Source: Pelagicoccus albus (GTDB taxonomy: Bacteria; Verrucomicrobiota; Verrucomicrobiia; Opitutales; Opitutaceae). Taken from it: a stretch of DNA of 64,000 bases. The notes beneath the pieces were generated by a model that had not been told where the DNA came from, searched no databases, and was given only the letters and a program-made list of their open reading frames with translations. Positions 36,467-44,309 of this stretch are shown here, piece after piece; position 1 is the first letter of the stretch, and every line of letters starts with the position of its first letter. The stretch spans positions 1,121,001-1,185,000 of the forward strand of contig NZ_JACHVC010000012.1 in NCBI RefSeq assembly GCF_014230145.1. Direction: 5' to 3'. Both the position numbers and the translations under genes were made by a program.

Positions 36467-39400
36467 ATGCCTACCCCAGCTATTTTTTACTCCCCTTTGA
36501 AGCCCTTGCGTCTTCGCTGCAACGCCCGAGAAGAAGCGCTATGCGACCCGGGTACATCGCCAGTCTTCAGCTGGCAGTATGATGCCTGTCCATCGCAGAG
36601 ATACCAAAGGGCTTACCAATTGATCGTTGCGAGCTCTAGGGAGTTGCTGCTCCGAGATTGTGGAGACCTTTGGGACAGTGGGAAGACGCAATCTAGCCAA
36701 ACGATCGATGTCCTCTATCAGGGAGCTGCTCTCAATTCGTGTAGGTGCGTTTTTTGGAAAGTGAGGGTATGGGACGATCAAGGTGATGTTTCGGACTGGA
36801 GTCCTTGCGCCAAGCTTTGGATCGGGATTTCCCAGTCGGAGTGGGACGGAGACTGGATTGGCTGGGATCAGCCAAACCAGTTGGAATTGGATGAAATTGA
36901 TTTTGGAGAAGCCAAGTGGATTTGGCATCCTGGAGGTGACGCTATCCATCAAGCTGTATTCGTTGGGACTCTGGATATACCAGCAAATCTTCAGATCGAG
37001 CATGCCGAGTTGGCTCTAAAAGTGTCAGGACGATACCGATTCTATTCGGGACCCGAGCAATTCAGTTTCGACCTGTCGGATAGCCCGGAGCAAACGCAAC
37101 CCTACGTCCGCGACATAACGGAGCGATTGCGGTGCGGTGAAAACCGAATCTACCTTTGGGCTGAACGGGTGGAGGGGGAAAAAGCGGGTGTCCTGTTTCG
37201 CTTGACGGTTCGTCTTTCCTCTGGAGAGGTGCGGAGTTTGTATTCAAATTGTGGATGGTTGTGTTCGGAACGTTTCCAAGCGAGGTGGTTTGAAGCTGAG
37301 ACAGAAGCTTGGCCTCATGCGGTTGAAATTGGCGTTTACGGAGACACTCCCTGGGGGAAGGTATTGGGTCGGAAATACCATTTGCCTCCTGCAATCTACT
37401 TGAGGAATGAAATCCAAATTCGAAAGCCTGTTCGAAGAGCTACCCTATTTGCGACAGCTTTGGGATGTTATGATGTCCATCTCAATGGAGAACGTGTGAA
37501 TCAAAGCTATTTCAATCCAGGGTGGACGGATTATCGAAAACGGCTTTATTATCAGGGTTACGACGTGAGCGAAATGCTGAGGCAGGGCTCGAACGCTTTT
37601 GGAGCAGTCCTTGCGGATGGCTGGTATAGCGGGTATCTAGGCTGGTTGCATCAGAAAAACCACTACGGAAAGAATCGGCGATTCCGTTGCGTACTTGTAG
37701 TGAAATACCAGGATGGAGAAGAGGAGCGTTTTTTCTCCGACAATGGTTGGAAGGCAAATACCGCAGGGCTCCTTGAAGCTGATTTTCTCCATGGCGAAAC
37801 CTATGACGCCCGCCTCTCCCAACTCGGTTGGGACGAGAGTCCTTTCAAAGATGACTCTTGGCAGCCGGTCGACTGTGGAGCCGAGTTAAATCCTGTCTTC
37901 GAAGCCTATCCCGGGGCTCCGGTCGTTCCATTATTGGATGAAATGTTTAAGCCTGTTCGGATCTCTGAATCCAGTACGGGAGTTTTTGTGGCAGATTTTG
38001 GGCAAAACTTCACGGGCGTAGCGGAAATAACGATACAAAATCCGAAAAAAGGTCAGCGGATAGAATTCCGTTTCGGAGAGCGATTGAACGAAGATGGCAG
38101 TCTCTATACGCAAAATCTACGCTCTGCTCGCGCGACAGACACTTATATTTGTCGTGGCGACCCGCTCGAGACTTGGTCACCGCGCTTCACGTTTCATGGC
38201 TTCCAGTATGTGGAAGTTACGGGATTGGAAGAGCCGCTGACTGAGGAGATGATCAAAGGTTTGCCTTTGAGTGCGGACTGCGAACAGGTTGGCTTTTTCG
38301 AGTGTTCCGACGAGATGCTTAATAAGTTGGCTCGCAATATCTATTGGAGCCAGAGGTCTAACTTCCTGGAAGTGCCGATGGATTGTCCCCAGCGCGACGA
38401 GCGGCTAGGCTGGTGCGATGGGGCTCAAACTTTTTTTGGAGCTGCGGCGTATCGCGCGGACGTGCAGGCCTTTTACCGCAAGTGGTGCCAGGATTTGGTT
38501 GATGCGCAATTGCCCGATGGACAATTCCCATTTCTCGCTCCCTTAGCAGTAATCGAAGAAGAGCGCATCGGTGACATGTGGGCTGGCTCTAGTCCCGGCT
38601 GGAACGATGCGGGAGTGATTTGTCCGTGGAGTCTGTATGAGTTTTATGGAGACAAAACGATGTTGGCGAAGTGTTATCCGAGCATGCTCAGGTGTATCGC
38701 TTCCTACGTGGACCAGAGCGACTCCAGCTTCTTGCCGCCGGATGGATACCGCTGTCTGGGGGATTGGCTGAATCATGACGCAGACACTCCGCACGATGTG
38801 ATTCGGACTGCCTACTTCGCTCACAGCGTCAAGCTTGTGGCCCAGACCGCAGAAGTTCTTGGATTCAGTGAAGATGCGGAGACCTACGCGCAGCTGTTCG
38901 GTCGAATAGCGGAAGCGTTTCGGAAAGCGTATGTCGACGAGGCAGGTAGGGTAAAGGGGGATACGCAGGCGGCGTATGCTCTCTCCATACAGTTTGATCT
39001 ACTTGGCGAAGAGCAGCTTGCAATGGCGAGCTCGCACCTCGTTCGCTCTGTCGTGGAACGGGCCTGGACTCCTTCTACCGGTCTGCTGGTTACGCTTCCC
39101 TTGATGCAGGCGCTATCCAAAATCAATCGACGCGATGTTGCCTTGAAGATTCTCCAAAACGACCGTTTCCCGTCTTGGAAGTTCTCCATCCGAAATGGAG
39201 CGACTACGATCTGGGAGCGCTGGGATAGCTGGACTCCTGAAGAGGGCTATGGCGACATGTTTATGAACTCCTTCAACCATTTTACCTTGGGCGGAGTTTA
39301 TCAGTGGATGGCAGAGAACATCGGGGGAATTCGAAACGTGGGGATTGCGTTTGATGAGATTGCGATAGCTCCCTGTCCGTCGGAGGAGCTCTCATTTGCG

Positions 39401-39622
39401 AGTTTCAAATTCCGGAGTCCCAGGGGCTTGATTTCTGTGGATTGGAAAGTGGATAACGGGGGGCTTAAGATCGATTGCCAAGCTCCTGGCAGCATCACGG
39501 TCAGGCTTGGTGATGTCGATTTAAACAAACTCTCGGAATTTAAGGTCAATGGGTCCTTGATCACTGTGGAAGACGGGTTTGGGGGAGAGGGTGCCTTTTC
39601 CTGCGAACAATCTAATCAGTGA
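36467..39622 (+). CDS. GH78 alpha-L-rhamnosidase
   Basis: 1051 residues, full family length, no signal peptide. Order: fibronectin-like N domain (about 10-125), lectin-like domains (about 140-480: LFATALGCYDVHLNGERVNQSYFNPGWTDY; KPVRISESSTGVFVADFGQNFTG), the (alpha/alpha)6 barrel (about 610-950) and a beta-sandwich end. Barrel motifs: FLEVPMDCPQRDERLGW and SSPGWNDAGVICPWSLYEFYGD, with NGATTIWERWDSW supplying the base glutamate. At the acid loop the protein reads GWCDGAQ where most members I recall have GWTGDAQ. It releases rhamnose from imported rhamnosides in the cytoplasm. Confidence 0.93.
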   Translation: MPTPAIFYSPLKPLRLRCNAREEALCDPGTSPVFSWQYDACPSQRYQRAYQLIVASSRELLLRDCGDLWDSGKTQSSQTIDVLYQGAALNSCRCVFWKVRVWDDQGDVSDWSPCAKLWIGISQSEWDGDWIGWDQPNQLELDEIDFGEAKWIWHPGGDAIHQAVFVGTLDIPANLQIEHAELALKVSGRYRFYSGPEQFSFDLSDSPEQTQPYVRDITERLRCGENRIYLWAERVEGEKAGVLFRLTVRLSSGEVRSLYSNCGWLCSERFQARWFEAETEAWPHAVEIGVYGDTPWGKVLGRKYHLPPAIYLRNEIQIRKPVRRATLFATALGCYDVHLNGERVNQSYFNPGWTDYRKRLYYQGYDVSEMLRQGSNAFGAVLADGWYSGYLGWLHQKNHYGKNRRFRCVLVVKYQDGEEERFFSDNGWKANTAGLLEADFLHGETYDARLSQLGWDESPFKDDSWQPVDCGAELNPVFEAYPGAPVVPLLDEMFKPVRISESSTGVFVADFGQNFTGVAEITIQNPKKGQRIEFRFGERLNEDGSLYTQNLRSARATDTYICRGDPLETWSPRFTFHGFQYVEVTGLEEPLTEEMIKGLPLSADCEQVGFFECSDEMLNKLARNIYWSQRSNFLEVPMDCPQRDERLGWCDGAQTFFGAAAYRADVQAFYRKWCQDLVDAQLPDGQFPFLAPLAVIEEERIGDMWAGSSPGWNDAGVICPWSLYEFYGDKTMLAKCYPSMLRCIASYVDQSDSSFLPPDGYRCLGDWLNHDADTPHDVIRTAYFAHSVKLVAQTAEVLGFSEDAETYAQLFGRIAEAFRKAYVDEAGRVKGDTQAAYALSIQFDLLGEEQLAMASSHLVRSVVERAWTPSTGLLVTLPLMQALSKINRRDVALKILQNDRFPSWKFSIRNGATTIWERWDSWTPEEGYGDMFMNSFNHFTLGGVYQWMAENIGGIRNVGIAFDEIAIAPCPSEELSFASFKFRSPRGLISVDWKVDNGGLKIDCQAPGSITVRLGDVDLNKLSEFKVNGSLITVEDGFGGEGAFSCEQSNQ

Positions 39623-39707
39623 TGGCAAGGACCCCTCGAACGATGGTGGCCACCTAAAATTCTTGCATGTACGGGGGTGATTTCTACGTTTCGCTGCTTT
39701 GCTGTGG

Positions 39708-39785
39708 GTCCCGTTCGTCTAGCCAGGTTTAGGACACTTGGATTTCATCCAAGAGACAGAGGTTCGAATCCTTTACGGGACGCCA
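39708..39785 (+). tRNA. tRNA-Glu (anticodon UUC), divergent copy 3
   Basis: 78 nt with encoded CCA. Acceptor GTCCCGT/ACGGGAC is fully paired, anticodon stem CTTGG/CCAAG encloses loop ATTTCAT (anticodon TTC), and the T-stem AGAGG/CCTTT contains a G-U pair. It differs from copies 1 and 2 at many stem positions. A perfect hairpin CCAAATCC-ACG-GGATTTGG overlaps its CCA end. Confidence 0.92.
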
Positions 39786-39813
39786 AATCCACGGGATTTG
39801 GAGACGCGCAAAG

Positions 39814-39884
39814 GATGAGAACCCTTGGGTTCGACGTAGCTCGAGCGTAGATGGGCGACCTTCAGGTCGGGGCGAAGCCCTGAG
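39814..39884. repeat. REP-like element after tRNA-Glu copy 3
   Basis: About 70 bp starting GATGAGAACCC, made of three short hairpins in a row: GAACCC-TT-GGGTTC, CGACCT-TC-AGGTCG and GGGC-GAA-GCCC. The same order and most of the sequence occur at 26821-26903 and, cut short, at 27002-27063, in each case after a tRNA-Glu tail. Confidence 0.75.
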
Positions 39885-40047
39885 AAGTGGCCGCCATCTT
39901 AGCTGAGGTCTAGCGCTGGTGATTTACTCCCAGGACTAGGGATTTTCTCCATCCGGCTAAGCCATTGGATCGTAAAAAGTAGGGTAAATCTGAGTAGGCC
40001 ATTTGAGAAACGGCGTATTCAGGTTAGCGGTTTTATTACTACTTCTC

Positions 40048-41646
40048 ATGTTTTGGAATCCTGCTTCCTCTCTGCGTAGACGTTTGCTGTCTTCGTTTCT
40101 TTTAGTCGCTGCTCCGCTCGTTTCGTCGCAAGACGAGCCGACGATCAAAGATGGCGAGGTGCTTTCCTTGCCTCGTGCTCTGCAAATTCTGCTGGAGCAA
40201 AACTTTGATCTGCAAGTTCAAGAACTTGAAGTCGGCGTGGCTCGAGACGAGTTGCAGCAAGCGTGGGGCACTTTTGATCCGACGCTTTTTGCCAGCGTAA
40301 ATTTCGAGGATAACCAGCGTAAGCTCAACGCTATCGACTACTCTAGCTTCGGCATCGTGAGCGATCCCCAGGACTCGCTTTTTCTAGAGGACAATGAGCG
40401 GACCGCTTTAGGGATCTCGGGCAAGCTTCCCACTTTTGGCACCGATATCGAGCTGTCAACCAGCCTGAATCGTTTGGTTAACGACGTTAATAGTGAAGGG
40501 CGTTTCTTTTCGCCGGAGTTCGAGACCGGTGTGAACCTCGCCATCAGCCAGCCATTGTTGAAAGGGTTCTGGGGCAAGGCTCCCATGGCCGAGGTGCATG
40601 CGGCGGAGTATTCGGTTCGCATTGCCGAGCGGGGACGGGAAATCGAAGTCGTTAACAAACTGATTCAGCTCACCGACTCTTACCTCGATCTGGCGTTCGC
40701 TCAGGAAAACATCGACGTGAAGCTGCGGGCGGTGGATTTAGCGGAGACGTTGTTGGATGAGAACAAGAAGCGGGTGGAAGTGGGCAAGATGTCCGGACTC
40801 GATGTCACGCAGGCTGAGGTGCAGGTTTCCGAAGCCTTGGAGGAATTGGTCTTGGCCAAGGATTTCGCCCGCGAGCGCCGGCTGCGTTTGCTCGCATTGA
40901 TTTTGCAAAGCTTCAGCGGCGCCTCGCTTCCTGAGTTTGAGGTTGAGGCGGATTTGTCAGTGGGAGCGATCAGTCGTAGTCCCCGAACTTTGGCTGAATC
41001 CGCTTTGGAACAACGTCCGGACCTGAAGCTGGCGATGGAAGAAATTGGCCGCAGCCAGGTTGAGCGAAAGCGTTTACGAAGCGATCGTTTGCCACAGCTG
41101 GACCTAAAATTGTCCTACGGTTTGGGAGGTTTGGACGATGGAGGCTACGCCAGCTACCGTCAGATAACCGATAATCCTGCGGACCAGTGGAGCGCCGGCG
41201 TGGTTATGACCATGCCTTTTGCCAACAAGAAATCTCGCGCCTCGGCCCGCATCGCCGAACGCCGAGCCGAGCAGGCGGAAATAGAAGCGGCTCGCATGCG
41301 TACACAGATTTCCCTCGAAGTTTCCAACGGGGTGCAGCGTCTAGATTCGTTGCGCGAGAGATTGGAAAATGCGAGTCGTTCCCGCGAACTTGCCGACAAA
41401 GGCTTGGAAGTAGAGCAAGCTCGCCTCGAGGCGGGACAATCCACCAGCTTCGCGGTTCTCGATTTGCAGCAAACCGCATCGGAAGCCGCGACGCGCGAAC
41501 TGGCTGCTCAGGTTGACCTCAAGAAAGCGGAGGTCGAACTTTGGGCGATCGTCGGCGAATTGCCTGAGCGATTGGGGCTCATCATCAATCCCGTTGAGAA
41601 AGAGTCAGACCGAGGTCGCCTCGCCTGGCTTCCCAAACCTTTTTAA
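40048..41646 (+). CDS. TolC-like outer membrane channel of the SecA/M50 export operon
   Basis: 532 residues from the ATG at 40048, which gives a clean signal peptide (MFWNPASSLRRRLLSSFLLVAAPLVSSQ, cut near 28); a TTG at 40003 is in frame but gives two hydrophobic stretches. LPRALQILLEQNFDLQVQELEVGVARDELQQAWGTFDP and ALEQRPDLKLAMEEIGRSQVERKRLRSDRLPQLDLKLSYG are the two helical OEP repeats, with long coiled helices at about 180-280 and 400-480. No lipobox. It would form the outer-membrane exit for the adaptors encoded next. First gene of a five-gene operon (gaps 21, 67, 31 and 3 bp). Confidence 0.88.
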   Translation: MFWNPASSLRRRLLSSFLLVAAPLVSSQDEPTIKDGEVLSLPRALQILLEQNFDLQVQELEVGVARDELQQAWGTFDPTLFASVNFEDNQRKLNAIDYSSFGIVSDPQDSLFLEDNERTALGISGKLPTFGTDIELSTSLNRLVNDVNSEGRFFSPEFETGVNLAISQPLLKGFWGKAPMAEVHAAEYSVRIAERGREIEVVNKLIQLTDSYLDLAFAQENIDVKLRAVDLAETLLDENKKRVEVGKMSGLDVTQAEVQVSEALEELVLAKDFARERRLRLLALILQSFSGASLPEFEVEADLSVGAISRSPRTLAESALEQRPDLKLAMEEIGRSQVERKRLRSDRLPQLDLKLSYGLGGLDDGGYASYRQITDNPADQWSAGVVMTMPFANKKSRASARIAERRAEQAEIEAARMRTQISLEVSNGVQRLDSLRERLENASRSRELADKGLEVEQARLEAGQSTSFAVLDLQQTASEAATRELAAQVDLKKAEVELWAIVGELPERLGLIINPVEKESDRGRLAWLPKPF

Positions 41647-41667
41647 CCGCGACCCTTCCCTTTGGTG

Positions 41668-42390
41668 ATGCGTATAGTCGCAATTTCCTGCCTTTGTCTG
41701 GCTTCCAACTTGTTTGGTGCCGATCCCGTGCGTGTGCAGGGTTTGGTTCTTCCTTTTCAAGAAGTAACGCTTAGTTCCGCGGTGAGTGGTTTGGTGGATA
41801 CGGTTGAAATCGAGGAGGGCGATCATGTCGAAGCGGGGCAGATCTTGGCTCAATTGGCGGATGCGGAAGCTCGTTTGGAGGTCGAACGCAGTGCCCAAGT
41901 TGTGGAGCTCAAACGCTTCGATGCCCAGGGAACTGAGAAACTCTACGAGCAGAATATGGCTCGGCAGGACGAGGCTTTAGAGAAGGCGGTAGAGTTGCGG
42001 ATAGCCGAATTGCAGAGCGATCTGGCGGAGACCGCTCTCGAACGCCGCCGTATCCGAGCTCCCTTTGCCGGAGTGATTGTTTCTCGAGATAAGGAACCCG
42101 GCGAATGGTCCGAACCGGGGGCGGAATTCTTTCAGCTGGTCGACTTCCAGCAAGTCTATCTCCAGCTTCTCCTTCCGCATGCTCAGACCGTCGCGCTCGA
42201 GATCGGGCAATCGATCGAAGTGCAAAGCGATGAAGATGCTGCTGGAGCTGAAGCTCGTGGCGAAGTGGCTTTCATCGATCCCCGAGTCGACGCCGCCAGC
42301 GGATTTCAGAGAGTGAAAATCCTGATACCGAATGAAGATGGTCAAATCCTCCCAGGCGTAAGGCTTTGGGCGATTCTTCCTGCGGATTGA
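41668..42390 (+). CDS. Short HlyD-like periplasmic adaptor
   Basis: 240 residues from the ATG at 41668 with a signal peptide (cut after ASNLFGA). The lipoyl-like halves are LSSAVSGLVDTVEIEEGDHVEAGQILAQL (about 33-62) and ALERRRIRAPFAGVIVSRDKEPGEWSEPGAEFFQLVD (about 120-155), joined by a coil of about 60 residues, followed by a short beta barrel. It lacks a membrane helix, so it is a minimal periplasmic membrane-fusion protein. It lies between the TolC-like gene and a second, larger adaptor in one operon. Confidence 0.88.
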   Translation: MRIVAISCLCLASNLFGADPVRVQGLVLPFQEVTLSSAVSGLVDTVEIEEGDHVEAGQILAQLADAEARLEVERSAQVVELKRFDAQGTEKLYEQNMARQDEALEKAVELRIAELQSDLAETALERRRIRAPFAGVIVSRDKEPGEWSEPGAEFFQLVDFQQVYLQLLLPHAQTVALEIGQSIEVQSDEDAAGAEARGEVAFIDPRVDAASGFQRVKILIPNEDGQILPGVRLWAILPAD

Positions 42391-42457
42391 GCAAACGTTG
42401 ACCTTCCCTTGCGAACTAGCCCCTTGATCTTTAACCTTTGCTGAGAACGAAACGGTT

Positions 42458-44278
42458 TTGGCATCCACAGAAATAGACACCTTTTGGAAGCGGCTCGAAT
42501 CGCTTTCCGAGTTTAACGGAACCGCGAGTTCCTACTGGCCCCGCTTCGCTGAACTCCTCGCCCATGCGGCGGAGGGGCGAGTCGTATCCATTTTGACCCG
42601 ACCGCTGGATGATTCAGGATCGTGGCGTGAGCAGGCCTGTTTTGGCGTCCTTGAAAATGGGCGTGAGTCCTTTCCCCGCGAAGTGGTCGACAAGTTGGCT
42701 GCTGCGGCGGAGTCCGTGGGGCTGGCGGAAGGCGCGGCTGGCACGGATGGTACACAGACTGTTATCGGTCTACGGATACAAACGGGCGACGAGAAGACAC
42801 TCGGGTTGGCAGTTATCTTAACAGAGGCTGTGTCGCCTCCTGCTGCTTCTGGACGCAGGGATCGTTTACGCCTGTTGGCGAGTCGGCCCGCTGCCGATTT
42901 GGCTCGGAGGAAAGAGAAGGCGGCGAGGCAAGACTTGTCGAAGACCACGCTCGCTCTGGAGGTATCCAGTCGGCTCGCTGTTCACCGTAAATTTCGCTCC
43001 GCCAGTATGGCTTGGGTCAACGAGTTGGCATCCGCTCTCAAGTGCAGTCGTACAGCTCTGGCCTGGTTAGAAGGGCGTCATCTTCGCTTAGTTGCGGTGA
43101 GCCAAATGGAGAAGTTTTCCAAGAAGACGCAAATGACCCGCGACTTGGAAGCGGTCATGGACGAAGCCTTGGCTCAAGACGATGAAGTTGTTTGGCCGGC
43201 TGCGGAGGAATCTTTTGTCGTCGCTCGGGAGCACGGGCAATACGCTGCTCACAGTGGTGAGTCTTTTCTATTGTCGGTTCCCCTGCGAATCGATAACCGA
43301 TCGGTGGCAGTAGTACATTTTCAACGACAAGAGACTGCGTTCGGTCCCGATGAAATCGCTCTTGTGCGGGCTCTGGCGGATCAGGCCAGTCCTTGGCTCG
43401 ATCAGCTGCGACGCACGACGCAGTGGCGAGGTCGGTTTCGGTCTTGGGGAAGTTCGCTTGTCGGTGTGGAGCATACCGGAGCGAAGCTTTTGGCGGTCTT
43501 GGGCTTGGCCTTGATTCTCGGCATAACGCTGGTGCCAGTTCGTTATCGGGTGGATGCTCCTTTCATTCTGCGGAGTTCTCACCAAGCTTTGCTGCCCGCA
43601 CCATTCGATGGATACATTGCCAGCGTTGAGCGCGAGGTGGGAGATGCGATTGCGGAAGGTGATGTGCTGCTTACGCTAGATGACTCTGCCCTGCGTCAAC
43701 AGGAGGCTGGTTTGTTGGCGGATATAGAACGATTTCGCGGCGAAGCGGATCAGGCGGAGAGTTCGGGACGTTTTGCCGAACGACGAATTGCTTTGGCCCG
43801 AGGCAATCAAGCGGCAGCAGAACTGGAAACGGTGCGCTACCGGATCGAGCAAAGTCTAGTACGTTCGCCAATCTCTGGCGAGGTAGTGGAAGGGCGACAT
43901 CGCGAGCGACTCGGTTCTGCGGTGGAAACGGGCGAGCTGCTCTATCGAATTGCCCAGCTAGATTCTGTCTACGCGGAGATCGATATAGACGAGCGCGACG
44001 TGCAAGAAGTCGGAGTTGATTCGATCGGGAAGTTGGCGTTCACAAGCCGGCCTGATGTGACATTCGATTTGGTTCTTACGCGTATCGACCCAGCGGGTAC
44101 GGCGAAAGCGAACGGAAATGTTTTTGTCGCTCGGGCGGAACTGGGTCAGGCGAGTGAAGATTGGTGGCGACCGGGTATGACTGGTCTAGTCAAAATCGAC
44201 GCCGGCAAGCGGAACCTGTTCTGGATCGCGATGCATCGCCTCCGCGACTTCTTAAGACTGAAGGTTTGGTGGTGGTGA
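42458..44278 (+). CDS. GAF domain fused to an HlyD-type adaptor
   Basis: 606 residues from a TTG at 42458; no ATG or GTG gives a sensible N-terminus. The cytoplasmic part has a GAF-like region (about 190-325: HRKFRSASMAWVNELASALKCSRTALAWLEGRHLRLVAVSQMEKF, and FLLSVPLRIDNRSVAVVHFQRQETAFGPDEIALVRALADQASPWLDQL). A membrane helix (LLAVLGLALILGITLVPV, about 344-361) leads to a periplasmic HlyD part: HQALLPAPFDGYIASVEREVGDAIAEGDVLLTLDD, a short coil, YRIEQSLVRSPISGEVVEGRHRERLGSAVETGELL, then a beta barrel. Sensor and adaptor in one chain suggest that a cytoplasmic signal gates export. Third gene of the operon. Confidence 0.88.
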   Translation: MASTEIDTFWKRLESLSEFNGTASSYWPRFAELLAHAAEGRVVSILTRPLDDSGSWREQACFGVLENGRESFPREVVDKLAAAAESVGLAEGAAGTDGTQTVIGLRIQTGDEKTLGLAVILTEAVSPPAASGRRDRLRLLASRPAADLARRKEKAARQDLSKTTLALEVSSRLAVHRKFRSASMAWVNELASALKCSRTALAWLEGRHLRLVAVSQMEKFSKKTQMTRDLEAVMDEALAQDDEVVWPAAEESFVVAREHGQYAAHSGESFLLSVPLRIDNRSVAVVHFQRQETAFGPDEIALVRALADQASPWLDQLRRTTQWRGRFRSWGSSLVGVEHTGAKLLAVLGLALILGITLVPVRYRVDAPFILRSSHQALLPAPFDGYIASVEREVGDAIAEGDVLLTLDDSALRQQEAGLLADIERFRGEADQAESSGRFAERRIALARGNQAAAELETVRYRIEQSLVRSPISGEVVEGRHRERLGSAVETGELLYRIAQLDSVYAEIDIDERDVQEVGVDSIGKLAFTSRPDVTFDLVLTRIDPAGTAKANGNVFVARAELGQASEDWWRPGMTGLVKIDAGKRNLFWIAMHRLRDFLRLKVWWW

Positions 44279-44309
44279 GCGGAAACCTTTTCAGAAAGGA
44301 GGGTGGCGA

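Noticed and set aside
40048-42390. Ordinary RND heavy-metal efflux operon
   Set aside because: No RND pump gene is present; the adaptors are followed by a protease-adaptor fusion and a SecA paralogue.
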